Both the position numbers and the translations under genes were made by a program. Below are positions 32,557 through 42,296 of a stretch of DNA of 64,000 nucleotides, piece after piece. Origin of the DNA: Corallococcus macrosporus (GTDB lineage: Bacteria > Myxococcota > Myxococcia > Myxococcales > Myxococcaceae); assembly GCF_017302985.1 (NCBI RefSeq), contig NZ_JAFIMU010000007.1:1116001-1180000 (forward strand), given 5' to 3'. The notes below the pieces were generated by a model, which saw only the letters and a program-made list of their open reading frames with translations, did not search any database and had not been told where the DNA came from. The first letter of the stretch is position 1, and every line of letters starts with the position of its first letter.

Positions 32557-33792
32557 GTGCGCATCCTGTTCCTCAACCCCGTGGGAATCCTGGGCGGTGC
32601 CGAGCGCGCACTCGTGGATCTCCTCGCGTGCCTGCGCACGCTGGAGCCGGGCCTGTCGCTGCACCTCATCGCGGGCACGGACGGGCCGCTCGTGGAGACG
32701 GCTCGGAGTCTCGGGGTGGAGGCCCGCGTGCTCGCCCTGCCCGACCGCCTCTCCGCGCTCGGAGACAGCGGGCTGCGGGAACAGGGGCGCGCCGGGCTCT
32801 TTCGCTTTGCACGTGAGATTGCCCCCACGCCCCTGCTGCTGGCCCGCTACGGACTCGACCTGCGGCGCGCGGTGCGCGACGCGGCACCGGACCTGCTGCA
32901 CTCCAACGGCATCAAGACCCACCTGCTGAGCACGGCCACCACCGGACTTCCGATTCCACGCGTGTGGCACGTGCATGACTTCCTCGGCGAGCGTCCGCTC
33001 GTGCGTCGCGCGCTCTCCGGACTGCATCCGCTGGCCTCGGCCGCCATCGCGAACTCGCAGGCCGTGGGTGACGACACGCGCACGGTGCTCCGGAACGTGC
33101 CTGTGCATGTCGTGCCCAACGGCGTGGACGTGGAGCGGTTCTCTCCGGGCGCGGGTGACGGCGCGCATCTGGATGCGCTGGCCGGGCTGCCTCCCGCGCC
33201 TGCTGGCACGCTGCGCGTGGGGCTCGTGGCCACGTACGCGCGATGGAAGGGACACGACGTCTTCCTGGAAGCCGCGTCCCTGTCGACGCGTCAGGCTCCG
33301 TCGCTGCCCGTCCGCTTCTACCTCGTGGGCGCGCCCCTCTACCGCACGGCCGGCTCGCAGTTCACCGACGCGGAGCTGCGCGAACAGGTGGAGCGTCACG
33401 GCCTCAAGGGCCGCGTGGGCTTCGTGCCCTTCCAGCCCGACCCCGCCCGCGTCTACCGGGCCCTGGACATCTTCGTGCACGCGAGCACCCGCCGCGAGCC
33501 CTTCGGCCTCACCATCGCGGAGGCGCTCGCCTGCGGCCGGGCCGCCGTCATCTCGAAATCGAGCGGCGCGGCCGAAGCACTCCGGGACGGCGAGGACGTC
33601 CTGGCCATTGAACCCGGCGACGCGAACACGCTCGCGGCGGCCCTGCGCCGGCTGCTGGAGGACGAAGCCTTGCGAGACACCCTGGCCCGCGCGGCCCGCC
33701 ACACCGCCGTGCGCCGCTTCTCCCGCGAGCGCTACGCTCGCGACATCCTCCAGGTGTACCGGAGCCTCGTCTCCGCGCGAGGCCACTCATGA
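32557..33792 (+). CDS. GT4-family glycosyltransferase
   Basis: The 411-residue protein starts with GTG and the classic MRILFLNPVGILGGAERALV, where the GGAE loop binds the donor. The C-terminal half contains RVGLVATYARWKGHDVFLEA and the E-x7-E motif in TRREPFGLTIAEALACGRAA. It overlaps the following gene by ATGA. It belongs to the plus-strand run of wzx and four glycosyltransferases. Confidence 0.92.
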   Translation: MRILFLNPVGILGGAERALVDLLACLRTLEPGLSLHLIAGTDGPLVETARSLGVEARVLALPDRLSALGDSGLREQGRAGLFRFAREIAPTPLLLARYGLDLRRAVRDAAPDLLHSNGIKTHLLSTATTGLPIPRVWHVHDFLGERPLVRRALSGLHPLASAAIANSQAVGDDTRTVLRNVPVHVVPNGVDVERFSPGAGDGAHLDALAGLPPAPAGTLRVGLVATYARWKGHDVFLEAASLSTRQAPSLPVRFYLVGAPLYRTAGSQFTDAELREQVERHGLKGRVGFVPFQPDPARVYRALDIFVHASTRREPFGLTIAEALACGRAAVISKSSGAAEALRDGEDVLAIEPGDANTLAAALRRLLEDEALRDTLARAARHTAVRRFSRERYARDILQVYRSLVSARGHS

Positions 33793-34940
33793 TGCGTCCC
33801 CGGAAGCTCGTCACCGTCTCGCACTCCTACGTCGTCACGCTCAACCGGCGGCTGGCCAACGAGATGACCCGCGTGGGCGCGGGCCGCTGGGACGTCACCG
33901 CCGTGGCGCCGAGCACCTTCCACGGAGACCTGGGCCCACTGGTGCTCCAGCGCGACGCCCACGAGGCCGTGAACCTGGAGGCCGTGCGCGTCTTCCTCAG
34001 CCGCTCGCTGCACGGCTTCGTCTATGGGCCGGCGCTTCGCGCACACCTGTCGAAGGGCGTGGATCTGGTGCACCTGTGGGAGGAGCCCTACGTGCTCTCC
34101 GGTCTGGAGGTGGCGCTGTTGACGCCCGCCCACGTGCCGCTCGTCTTCTGCACGTTCCAGAACCTGGCCAAGCGCTATCCCCCACCCTTCGCGCAGGCCG
34201 AGCGCTTCGTCGTGCGCCGGGCCACGGGGTGGATCGCCTGGGGCCAGACGGTGCACGACACGCTGCTCACCCGGCCCGGCTATGAGCAGCGCCCCTCGCG
34301 CTTCATCCCCGTGGGCGTGGACGTGGAGCACTTCCGCCCGGATCCGGAGGCGGGCCAGGCCTTCCGCGAGCGCCTGGGCTGGACGTCCGAAGGGCCGCCC
34401 GTGGTGGGCTCCCTGGGGCGCTTCGTGCCGGAGAAGGGCCTGCGGCTCCTCATGGATGCGCTCAACACCTTGAGCACACCCTGGCGCGCCCTCTTCGTCG
34501 GCGGAGGCCCGCTGGAGGCCGAGCTGCGCGCGTGGGCGGAACGCTACGGAGACCGCGTGCGCATCGTCACCGGCGTGAAGCACGCGGAGGTGCCTCGCGC
34601 GCTCAACGCCATGGACGTGCTCTGCGCGCCCAGCCAGACGACGCCCGCGTGGAAGGAGCAGTTCGGCCGCATGCTCGCGGAGGCATTCGCGTGTGGCGTG
34701 CCCGTGTTCGCCAGTGACTCCGGAGAGATTCCGCACACCGTGGGCGATGCCGGACGCATCCTGCCGGAGGCCTACGCCCCGGCCTGGACCACCGCGCTCG
34801 CGGAGCTCCTGGAGAGTCCCGCCCGGCGTCGGGACCTGGCCGCGCGAGGCCGTGAGCGAGCCGTGTCCCGCTTCGCATGGCCGGTGGTCGCGAAGGCGCA
34901 CCTCGACTTTTTCGACCAGGTGCTCCAGCGCGATGCGTGA
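33789..34940 (+). CDS. GT4-family glycosyltransferase
   Basis: The 383-residue protein opens with RKLVTVSHSYVVTLNRRLAN, of the type where the first strand is followed by a short loop rather than GG. The donor half has PPVVGSLGRFVPEKGLRLLM and the E-x7-E region KEQFGRMLAEAFACGVPVFA. HLWEEPYVLSGLEVALL and FCTFQNLAKRYPPPF suggest a subgroup with its own acceptor domain. It is the last gene of this plus-strand operon and converges with the next GT gene with three bases between stops. Confidence 0.9.
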   Translation: MMRPRKLVTVSHSYVVTLNRRLANEMTRVGAGRWDVTAVAPSTFHGDLGPLVLQRDAHEAVNLEAVRVFLSRSLHGFVYGPALRAHLSKGVDLVHLWEEPYVLSGLEVALLTPAHVPLVFCTFQNLAKRYPPPFAQAERFVVRRATGWIAWGQTVHDTLLTRPGYEQRPSRFIPVGVDVEHFRPDPEAGQAFRERLGWTSEGPPVVGSLGRFVPEKGLRLLMDALNTLSTPWRALFVGGGPLEAELRAWAERYGDRVRIVTGVKHAEVPRALNAMDVLCAPSQTTPAWKEQFGRMLAEAFACGVPVFASDSGEIPHTVGDAGRILPEAYAPAWTTALAELLESPARRRDLAARGRERAVSRFAWPVVAKAHLDFFDQVLQRDA

Positions 34941-34952
34941 GGCTCAAGCCTC
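34939..34952. terminator. Small hairpin at convergent gene ends
   Basis: GAGGC, TCAA, GCCTC form a 5-bp stem with a tetraloop that covers both stop codons of the convergent glycosyltransferase genes. It is a weak bidirectional terminator candidate. Confidence 0.3.
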
Positions 34953-36077
34953 CAGCCGAGCCACCACCGCCGCCGCCATCGCGTCCCACGTCCAGGCACG
35001 CAGCTCCGACGACAGCGCGGCCACGGCGGGCATCCACTCCCCGCCCTGCGACCGCCATTCCTTCAAGCGCCGCACCAGCTCGCCGGAGTCTTCGGGGTCG
35101 TCCAGCAGCAGTCCCTGGAGCGAGGATGGGAAGCGCTCCGCCACGCCTGCCGAGCGGCTCACCAGCGCAGGGATACCCACGCACAGCGCTTCGTGCACGC
35201 CCAGGCCATAGGCCTCATAGCGCGTGGGAGACACCAGCAGATCCGCGGCGGCCAGCAGGCGGGGCACGTCGTCGCGGAAGCCCAGGAAGCGGATCCGCTC
35301 GCCCAGGCCCTGCTCACGCGCCGCGCGCTCCCAACGCTCCCGCTCCGCGCCCGTTCCCACCACGCCAAGGTCGACGTCCCACTCGCGTCGCGCGCAAAGC
35401 CGGGCCCACGCGTGGAAGAGCGTGTCGAAGCCCTTGCGCCGGTCCCCCAGCGCGCCCACGAACAGCGCCATCCGTCGCTCTTGAGACCAGCCCAGGGACG
35501 CACGGGCCTCGCGCCGCAGCGTGGGCGACGTGGACGAGAAGCGCGCGGGGTCGCCGCCCAGATACACGACGTGAACGCGCGAGGCCTCCACACCCGTCGC
35601 GGCCAGCAGGTCCTGCCGCGTGCGCTCCGAGTTCGCCAGGATGATGCGTGCGCGGCGCAGCGCGCGCTGCTCGCGGCGCAGGTACACGCGGTGGCTCACG
35701 TGGCCCTTGAGCCTGCGCAGCGGACTGCCAGCGGATTCGGGCACGTGCGCGGCGTGGACGTAGTGGACCCAGTTGGCGGCGGCCACCTCGCAGTTGCCGC
35801 CGTTGGCCACCACCTGTCCGCCCTCAGCCAGCGTGCGCGCGGCCCAGAAGCGCCCCACGGCATCGAGCAACGGCTCGCCCAGCAGGTACGCGTTCGCGGG
35901 CTTGGGCACGCGGACGAAGCGCACGTTGGGGTAGCGCAGGAGCGAGTCCGCCACGCGGTACGCCACGAGCCGCACGGGCCCTCCCTGGCGCGCGAGCCAG
36001 TCCGCCAGCGCGAGGTTCGCGCGGTCCATTCCCCCGGTGGAGACGAAGTCACCGGAGATGAGGGTGTAGGGCCGCAT
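34944..36077 (-). CDS. GT4-family glycosyltransferase
   Basis: The 377-residue protein begins MRPYTLISGDFVSTGGMDRA, with the GGMD donor loop. The donor half shows RMALFVGALGDRRKGFDTLF and the E-x7-E motif in TRYEAYGLGVHEALCVGIPA. The first 29 bases overlap the end of the wzy-like gene on the same strand, so they are likely coupled. It closes the minus-strand operon that starts with wzc. Confidence 0.92.
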   Translation of the reverse strand: MRPYTLISGDFVSTGGMDRANLALADWLARQGGPVRLVAYRVADSLLRYPNVRFVRVPKPANAYLLGEPLLDAVGRFWAARTLAEGGQVVANGGNCEVAAANWVHYVHAAHVPESAGSPLRRLKGHVSHRVYLRREQRALRRARIILANSERTRQDLLAATGVEASRVHVVYLGGDPARFSSTSPTLRREARASLGWSQERRMALFVGALGDRRKGFDTLFHAWARLCARREWDVDLGVVGTGAERERWERAAREQGLGERIRFLGFRDDVPRLLAAADLLVSPTRYEAYGLGVHEALCVGIPALVSRSAGVAERFPSSLQGLLLDDPEDSGELVRRLKEWRSQGGEWMPAVAALSSELRAWTWDAMAAAVVARLEA

Positions 36078-37512
36078 TCCGATTCCGGTTCCAGTACGCG
36101 CTAAAGAGGGCCGCGTTGAGCAACCAGAACTCCATGCCCATCTGGCTCATGAAGAACTGATAGCTGAAGGTCTGCGCGAGCGCGCCCAGGTCATACGCGA
36201 AGAGGAGGCTGCCCCAGAGCCAGAACTCGCCCCGAGAGTCATCGCGGCGCCGCGCCACCTGGAAGCCCCACCACAGCGTTGCCAGCAACGCGAGCGGATA
36301 GCAGACCAACCCCAGCCAGCCGCCGTCATAGGCCCAGGCCGTCCACTGGATTTCGGCCCAGAGGGGCGGACTCGCGCGGTCGCTGTTGTCGCCGAAGTAG
36401 GCATTGGCCATGCCGTAGCGCCCCAGGCCCGCGCCCAGGGGGAACTCCGGGAGCACCTCGTCGAAGGTCTCGTCGAGGAAGCGGCCGCGGTTGGACTGAT
36501 ACACCTGCGAGGGATCGGAGGCCGTGAGCGTGCTCCACCGCGCGAGCACCGCGTCGCCGCCGACCGCGACGGCCCAACCGAAGGCCGCCACCGCGAAGCC
36601 GCCCACGACCGCGGCCAGCGTCACCAGACGCACCCAGCGGCCGCTCACGGTGAGCACCAGTCCCATGGCCGCCATGCACACCAGCAGCGTCACCGCCGCG
36701 ACGCGCACCTGCCCCAGATAGAGGCAGATGAGCCCGATGCAGATACCCGCCGCGCCCAGCACCTTCCGGGACATCCCCTGGCGACTGAGCAGGAACGTCC
36801 CGCCCAGCAGCACCGAATAGAAGGCGCCGGTGGAAGCGCCGCCCGGGACGTCCGTCAGGCCCATGGGGCGGAACACGCGCGCCCCGCTCGCGGTCTCGAA
36901 CTGGAGGCTGCGCACGTAGCCCTCGCCCTGGCTTTCGACCATGGCGGACAGGGCGGGCTGGAAGCGGCCGGGGAAGGACACCTGGAGGATGCCCAGCGCG
37001 GCGCTCGCCACGTTGAACAGGAAGAGCAGCAGGACGACGCGTCCGAACATCTTCGTGTCGATGCGCAGGCGGCTCGCCCAGAAGAGGGGCGCGAACACCG
37101 CCAACTGGATGCTCAACTGCGCGGCCGCAGCCAGCGGAGTGTTGGTGCCGGGGTGGAAGAAGTTCAGCGCGGTGAGTCCCGCCGATGCGAGCAGGAACGG
37201 CATCGCCGGGTGCTTGAGGCGCGGGCCCTTCACCAGCACCAGCAGCGCAAGGCTCGTGCCGAACGACAGGATGCGGAACACCACGCGCACCGGCGCCAGC
37301 GCCTCCACCAGCAGCGCGAGCTGGCAGACGAAGAGCAGCGCGATGAACGCCACCACCACGTGGCCCGAACCGAGCAGCCCCGTGGATGCCGTCGCCGGAG
37401 TGGATGAGGGCTGCACCGCGGGCTGTGGCGCGCGGCGCACGTAGCGCTGGTGCAGCACACCGGGGCCCTGGAGCTGCGGGCGCGGAGTGGATGCGGAGCG
37501 GGCCCCCTTCAC
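36049..37512 (-). CDS. Wzy-like polysaccharide polymerase / O-antigen ligase family membrane protein
   Basis: This 487-residue protein has about 11-12 membrane helices and a large periplasmic loop (SQVYQSNRGRFLDETFDEVL then GAGLGRYGMANAYFGDNSDR), as in Wzy polymerases. The loop phrase LPEFPLGAGLGRYG and the following WAYDGGWLGLVCYPLALLAT match the Wzy_C/O-antigen ligase family. An N-terminal cytoplasmic tail of about 45 residues is Arg/Pro-rich. The GTG start overlaps the upstream GT stop (GTGA). It is one of two such proteins in the locus; this one sits among glycosyltransferases and is a good candidate for the repeat-unit polymerase. Confidence 0.85.
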   Translation of the reverse strand: MKGARSASTPRPQLQGPGVLHQRYVRRAPQPAVQPSSTPATASTGLLGSGHVVVAFIALLFVCQLALLVEALAPVRVVFRILSFGTSLALLVLVKGPRLKHPAMPFLLASAGLTALNFFHPGTNTPLAAAAQLSIQLAVFAPLFWASRLRIDTKMFGRVVLLLFLFNVASAALGILQVSFPGRFQPALSAMVESQGEGYVRSLQFETASGARVFRPMGLTDVPGGASTGAFYSVLLGGTFLLSRQGMSRKVLGAAGICIGLICLYLGQVRVAAVTLLVCMAAMGLVLTVSGRWVRLVTLAAVVGGFAVAAFGWAVAVGGDAVLARWSTLTASDPSQVYQSNRGRFLDETFDEVLPEFPLGAGLGRYGMANAYFGDNSDRASPPLWAEIQWTAWAYDGGWLGLVCYPLALLATLWWGFQVARRRDDSRGEFWLWGSLLFAYDLGALAQTFSYQFFMSQMGMEFWLLNAALFSAYWNRNRNAALHPHLR

Positions 37513-38633
37513 AGCACAGGCTCCCGGGCCACGGAGCGCACGGAATCCTCCAGTGCCTCCAGGAACGCGGTCGGCGCGCTCAGCGTCTTCGCGCGAGCAG
37601 GCCCCCCGGCGCCCAGCCTGCGTCGCGCGGCTTCATCCTCGATGAGCTCGCGCAGCGCCACGGCCAGCGGCTCCGGCTTCGGAGGCACGAGCACGCCGCA
37701 CGACGCATCGACGATCTCCAGCGGTCCCCCCAGCGCGGTCGTGACGACGGGAAGCCCGGCGTAGAGCGCCTCCACGAACGCCAGCCCGAAAGGCTCCGGT
37801 CCGGTGTTGGGCTGACAGTGCACCTCCGCCGCGCGAAGCAGCCGGGGCACATCCGAGCGCTGTCCCAGGAAGCGCACCCGCTCTCCAAGCCCCAGGGCCA
37901 GCGCCTGGGCCTTCAAGCCCTCTTCGTAGGAGACCTCCTCCGGACGCTGCGCGCCGCCAGCGAACCACGCCTTCCAGCGAGGCACCTGTCTCAGCCGGCC
38001 CAACGCCTCCAGGAGCAGCCGCTGTCCCTTCCATTCCTGCATGCGGCTGGCATGGACGATGACGACCTCCGCCGCGTCCGCGCCCAGCTCGCCCCGAAGC
38101 GAGGACCGCTCCGAAGCGGTGAGGCCAGGGCCGCCGTCCCGAACGGGAGGATGGAGCACGCGCCACGGAGTCCGCGGATACACGCTGCGCAGCGTGCTCG
38201 CGGTGTAGCGGCTGTTGCAAAGAGCCAGGTCCGGCGCGGTGACGCGAGCCCACCGTTCCACCCAGTGCGAGCCCGAGAGCGCATCGTGCTGGAAGAAGAT
38301 CAACGGCACGCCGGCCGTGCGAACCACGGGCCCGAAGAGGGCCTGAGGCCACGCCGCGTGACACACCACCGCGTCGAACGCCTCCCGCTGAAGCAGCGCC
38401 ATCAGCGCGCGGCGCGCCTCCCAGACACTCCAGGGACGGCTCACCTTCGCCGCCCCCAACAGCGTCAACGGAGCGCCCGCCGAGCGAAGCTCCTCCGCGA
38501 TGCGCCCCTCGAAGCAGAGCGCGAACGCATGCACCGCGCCGCGCTTCCGGTCTGCGCTTGAGAGCGCCAGCGTGCGAAGCAGCGTCTCCACGCCGCCGTA
38601 CAGGTTGCCGCTGGAGACATGCAGCACACGCAT
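37509..38633 (-). CDS. GT4-family glycosyltransferase
   Basis: This 374-residue glycosyltransferase starts MRVLHVSSGNLYGGVETLLR, with the GGVE donor loop. The donor half contains VVIVHASRMQEWKGQRLLLE and the E-x7-E motif in PEPFGLAFVEALYAGLPVV. The ATG at 38633 has GAAGG eight bases upstream and is preferred over the frame opening at 38678, which would overlap the previous gene. It lies 10 bases after the upstream GT stop and overlaps the wzy-like gene. Confidence 0.92.
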   Translation of the reverse strand: MRVLHVSSGNLYGGVETLLRTLALSSADRKRGAVHAFALCFEGRIAEELRSAGAPLTLLGAAKVSRPWSVWEARRALMALLQREAFDAVVCHAAWPQALFGPVVRTAGVPLIFFQHDALSGSHWVERWARVTAPDLALCNSRYTASTLRSVYPRTPWRVLHPPVRDGGPGLTASERSSLRGELGADAAEVVIVHASRMQEWKGQRLLLEALGRLRQVPRWKAWFAGGAQRPEEVSYEEGLKAQALALGLGERVRFLGQRSDVPRLLRAAEVHCQPNTGPEPFGLAFVEALYAGLPVVTTALGGPLEIVDASCGVLVPPKPEPLAVALRELIEDEAARRRLGAGGPARAKTLSAPTAFLEALEDSVRSVAREPVL

Positions 38634-38643
38634 GCGCGGACCT

Positions 38644-39885
38644 TCAGCGCCCACCCGCGACGTGCCGGACGGAGACATCGCTCCGCTCCTCCGTCACGGT
38701 CGGGCGTCCAAGCGCCTCCGCGTACAGGTCCAGGCTGCGTGACGCCATCACGTCATGGGCGAACTCCGCCCGCGCACGCTCCTGCGCGCCACGCGACAGC
38801 CGCTCCCGCAGCCCTGGCTCCTCCACCAGTCTCCGTGCCGCCGCCGCCAGCGCCCGTGCATCCCCCACCGGCACGGTGAGTCCGGTGCGCTCGTGCAGGC
38901 TCACCCACGCCACCCCAGAGTCCGGCACGGCGGTGTTGAGCACGGGCAGACCGCTCGCCAGTGCCTCCACCTGCGACAGGCCATACGCCTCGCTGCGCGC
39001 ATTGCTCGGGAACCACAGCGCCGTCGCGGCCCGGAACGCGCCCGCCAGTTCCTCCGGCGACAGGTACCCCGCCCACGTCACGCGGTCCTCGATGCCCAAC
39101 GCCTTCGCCCGCGCGCGGCCTTCCTGCGCCAGCGGCCCCTCGCCCACCACCACCAGCCGCCCCGGCGCGTGCACCAGCGCCTCCAGCGCCGTGAACAAAC
39201 CCTTGTAGTAGACGAGCCGCCCCACCATCAGCCACAGCGGCCCGCCCGCGGCCTCCGCCGTCCACCGCGCCTGTGCCTCGCGCGCCTCGGCGGAAGGATG
39301 CAGGTACGCGTCCAGCTCGATGCCCAGCGGCAGCACCCGCACCTTCGACTTGAACGTGGACAACAACGACGAGCCGCGCACGTACGCGTCGCTCGTGGCC
39401 AGCAGCCGCGCCGCGCGCGAATACAGCATCCACTCGAAGGGACGGAACAGCGCGCCCGCGACCTTCTGCCGGATGACGTCGCTCTGGTGCGTCACCACCA
39501 CCGCGGGCAGGCGCGGCACCGCATCCAGCGCCAGCACCATGCTCGGGTTGGGCACGTGCAGGTGCACCACGTCCACGCCCCGCGCCAGCGCCTTCCGGAG
39601 CACGAACGGCAAGGACGGCATCACGTCCATGCGCGCCACGGACGCCAGCCGCCCCAGCCGCACCACGCGCACCGGCCCGTCCCACTCCTCACGCGTGGGG
39701 CTGCGCCCGTGGAACTCGTGGCTCGTGCCGGTGCCGTCCACGGAGTGGTTCGCGCACAGCACCTCCACCTGCGCGCCCAGCGACGCCTGCGCCCGCGCCA
39801 GCGTGCGCACGTGCGCCTCCATGCCGCCGGAGGCCGGAGGGTAGAACTTCCCCAGGTGCAGCACCCGCAGGCCCGCGCCCTTCAC
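38644..39885 (-). CDS. GT4-family glycosyltransferase
   Basis: The 413-residue protein begins VKGAGLRVLHLGKFYPPASG with a GGME donor loop. HLHVPNPSMVLALDAVPRLP and VTHQSDVIRQKVAGALFRPF mark the mannosyl/PimB-like GT4 group. The donor half has LWLMVGRLVYYKGLFTALEA and the E-x7-E motif SEAYGLSQVEALASGLPVL. The GTG start overlaps the wzc stop (GTGA). It may be a mannosyl- or related hexosyltransferase, but this is only a family hint. Confidence 0.92.
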   Translation of the reverse strand: MKGAGLRVLHLGKFYPPASGGMEAHVRTLARAQASLGAQVEVLCANHSVDGTGTSHEFHGRSPTREEWDGPVRVVRLGRLASVARMDVMPSLPFVLRKALARGVDVVHLHVPNPSMVLALDAVPRLPAVVVTHQSDVIRQKVAGALFRPFEWMLYSRAARLLATSDAYVRGSSLLSTFKSKVRVLPLGIELDAYLHPSAEAREAQARWTAEAAGGPLWLMVGRLVYYKGLFTALEALVHAPGRLVVVGEGPLAQEGRARAKALGIEDRVTWAGYLSPEELAGAFRAATALWFPSNARSEAYGLSQVEALASGLPVLNTAVPDSGVAWVSLHERTGLTVPVGDARALAAAARRLVEEPGLRERLSRGAQERARAEFAHDVMASRSLDLYAEALGRPTVTEERSDVSVRHVAGGR

Positions 39886-42074
39886 GACGGCGCCACCCCG
39901 CCCTTGGGCTCGTCCTGCGTCGGGCCGTAGCCCTGGTAGCCCAGGTACGTGTCGCCGTAGCGCGGCTGCCGCAGGTCCACGTCGTTGAGGATGGCGCCGA
40001 ACATCCGCGCCTGCACGTCCGCCAGCGAGCGCAGCGCGCGCTTCGCGGCGCCCCGGTCCGTCCGGCCCGCCTTGAGCACCATCACCACGCCGTCCGCCTG
40101 CGTCGCCAGCACCGCCGCGTCCACGACGGCGTTGAGCGGCGGGCTGTCCAGGATGATGCGGTCGAACTTCTCCCCGGCCTGGCGCAGCAGCTCCTTGAAG
40201 GCGCGCGTGTGCAGGAGCTCCGCGGGGTTCGGCGGCAGCGGGCCGCACGGCAGCACGAAGAGGTTGGGCACCTCCGTGCTCTTCACCGCCCTGTCCAGCG
40301 AACCCTCGCCCACCACCAGCGAGCTGATGCCCAGGTCGTTGGGCACGCCGAACGCGCGGTGCAGGCGGGGCCTGCGCATGTCCGTGTCCAGGAGCAGCAC
40401 GCGGTTGCCGCTCTGGGCCATGGCCACGCCCAGGTTGATGCACGTGGTGGACTTGCCCTCTTGAGGCCCGCTGGACGTCACCACCAGCGTCTTGCAGGGG
40501 TGGTCCGGCGACATGAACAGGAGGTTGGTGCGCACCGCGCGGCAGCACTCCGCCACCGCCGAGCGTGGCGCGCGGTGCACGTACAGGTCGCGGTCCCCCG
40601 GCGCCTTCGTGGCCTCCATGCGCGGCACCACGCCCAGGAACGCCAGGCCCAGCACGTCCTCCACGTCCGCCTGCGACCCGACGGTGTTCTCCAGCATCTC
40701 CAGGAACAGCGCCACGCCCAGGCCCAGCAAGAGCCCCATCACCCAGCCCACCATCAGGTTGCGCCGGGTGTGCGGCCGCACCGGCACCATCACCGGCTGC
40801 GCGGCGTCCAGCACGCGCACGTTGCTCGTGCGCAAGAGGCCCGACAGCTCGATGTCCTTCAGCCGCTTGAGCACCAGCTCATACAGCCGCTGCGTGTTGT
40901 CCGACTCGCGCTGCAGCCGTCCGTACTCGATGGCCTTCTTGTTCACCTGGAAGGCCTCGGCCTTGGCCGCGTCCAGCAGCTTGTTGAGGTTCTTCTCCTC
41001 GCCCTGCGCCTCCACCAGCTGCGTCTCCGCGGAGCGCACCACGTTGGTCAGGCTCTTGAGCAGGTCCGCGCGCACGACCTCCAGCTTGCGGTTGCACTCC
41101 AGGAGCTTCGGGTGCTCCGGCAGGTAGCGCTCGGTCAGCTCCGCGCACGCGGCCTTCTGCTCGCCGTAGCGCGACTTGAGGTCCTGGATGGGGCCGTCCT
41201 TCGCGCCGGGCACGGCCTCCGCCCACGTCTCGTCGTTGCCCGCGTCCTTGCGCAGCCGGTGGATGGCGTCCACGCGCGCCTGCTGCGCCGCGATGCGCGT
41301 CTGCACCTCGGTGAGCTTCAGGTTGTAGGAGTTGATCCGCTCGCTGACGATGGACAGTCGCGACTCCAGCGACGTGGACAGCATGTCCGCGTCCTTCTTC
41401 AGGTCGTAGACGGCCATCTCGTCGGACTTGGACTGGCGGCCCAGCTCGTCCAGGCGCCCCTCCAGCCACGTGCGCGCCTCCTCCGTGGTGCGCAGCTTGA
41501 GCGCCAGGTTCTCCGCCATGTACGCGGCGGCCACCTCGTTGGAGAGCAGCGCCGCGCGCGCGGGGTCCACGTCCTCCACGCCAATGTTCATCACCCGCGA
41601 GTCCTTGCCGGGCACCACCTGGATGCGCGAGCGCAACAGCCCCACCGCGTCCGCGCCCTCCAGCGCCTTCGCGCGCTCCGCCGGGTCCAGGTTCGCGGGC
41701 AGCCCCAGGAAGGCCGCGTCCTTCGCCAGCCCCAGCCGGTCCACCACGCGGCTGGCCACCGCGCGCGAGGTGATGATCTCGCTCTGCGTGGCGTAGTACT
41801 CCTTGTTGAACCAGTAGTTGCTGCGCTCCTCCCCCATGACCTCCTTCACCTCGCCGTCGAGGATGCGCGGCGCGGTGACGTCGATGATGAGCGAGGTGCT
41901 GGCCGCGTAGATGCGCGGCTGCCGGAGCGTCCAGGCCGCCGTGAGCGCGGTGACCGCCAACGCCACCCCGAGCATCACCCACTTGCGGCGCCACACGCCG
42001 CGCACCCGGTGCATCACGCTCGCGGACGTCGCACCGGGAGCCCCACCGGCCGGGTCCAACACCGTTCCTTCCAC
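39882..42074 (-). CDS. wzc: Wzc-type polysaccharide co-polymerase with BY-kinase domain
   Basis: The 730-residue inner-membrane protein controls chain length and export in Wzx/Wzy systems. The Wzz domain is flanked by two helices (WVMLGVALAVTALTAAW near 33-49 and MVGWVMGLLLGLGVALFL near 450), with a long periplasmic coiled coil between. The cytoplasmic tyrosine-kinase domain has Walker A SSGPQEGKST (about 532-541), Walker A' VLLLDTDMRRP and Walker B RIILDSPP. The C-terminal Tyr cluster is at Tyr706, 710, 713 and 716. The GTG at 42074 has GGAGAG seven bases upstream; the frame extension to 42212 lacks support. It is the first gene of a five-gene minus-strand operon. M. xanthus BtkB is the nearest known parallel I recall. 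Confidence 0.94.
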   Translation of the reverse strand: MEGTVLDPAGGAPGATSASVMHRVRGVWRRKWVMLGVALAVTALTAAWTLRQPRIYAASTSLIIDVTAPRILDGEVKEVMGEERSNYWFNKEYYATQSEIITSRAVASRVVDRLGLAKDAAFLGLPANLDPAERAKALEGADAVGLLRSRIQVVPGKDSRVMNIGVEDVDPARAALLSNEVAAAYMAENLALKLRTTEEARTWLEGRLDELGRQSKSDEMAVYDLKKDADMLSTSLESRLSIVSERINSYNLKLTEVQTRIAAQQARVDAIHRLRKDAGNDETWAEAVPGAKDGPIQDLKSRYGEQKAACAELTERYLPEHPKLLECNRKLEVVRADLLKSLTNVVRSAETQLVEAQGEEKNLNKLLDAAKAEAFQVNKKAIEYGRLQRESDNTQRLYELVLKRLKDIELSGLLRTSNVRVLDAAQPVMVPVRPHTRRNLMVGWVMGLLLGLGVALFLEMLENTVGSQADVEDVLGLAFLGVVPRMEATKAPGDRDLYVHRAPRSAVAECCRAVRTNLLFMSPDHPCKTLVVTSSGPQEGKSTTCINLGVAMAQSGNRVLLLDTDMRRPRLHRAFGVPNDLGISSLVVGEGSLDRAVKSTEVPNLFVLPCGPLPPNPAELLHTRAFKELLRQAGEKFDRIILDSPPLNAVVDAAVLATQADGVVMVLKAGRTDRGAAKRALRSLADVQARMFGAILNDVDLRQPRYGDTYLGYQGYGPTQDEPKGGVAPS

Positions 42075-42296
42075 GTCGCGTCTCTCCGGAAGTGGCTGCC
42101 GCGGGCGGTCCGCTAACGGCCCGGAAAGCCTCCGGACCCGACCTGCACCCACATCGAGCTGGGGGGAATAACATCCGGAGCGTGCAACGGGCCGGGCGGG
42201 TTGTCCATCCAACCGACGCCGCCTGGATGCCCCTCATCCATCCGATCCGGTCCGTGAACGCGCACCCCGGAAGCGCCTGTGGTAGTGAGCGGCGCC
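42075..42296. promoter_or_regulatory. 222-base divergent region between wzc and GT2-methyltransferase genes
   Basis: No gene is seen. It should hold divergent promoters for the wzc operon (minus) and the GT2-methyltransferase gene (plus). A GGAATAACATCC patch near 42160 is the only A/T-rich stretch. I did not find a consensus promoter or a clear palindrome. Confidence 0.4.

Noticed and set aside
34939-34952. Strong bidirectional terminator between convergent glycosyltransferase genes
   Set aside because: The stem is only 5 bp and part of its symmetry comes from facing stop codons, so it is listed at low confidence and not as a finding.
42074-42212. Longer start for wzc at 42212
   Set aside because: The extension is Arg/Pro-rich without family likeness, while GTG 42074 has a well-placed GGAGAG.
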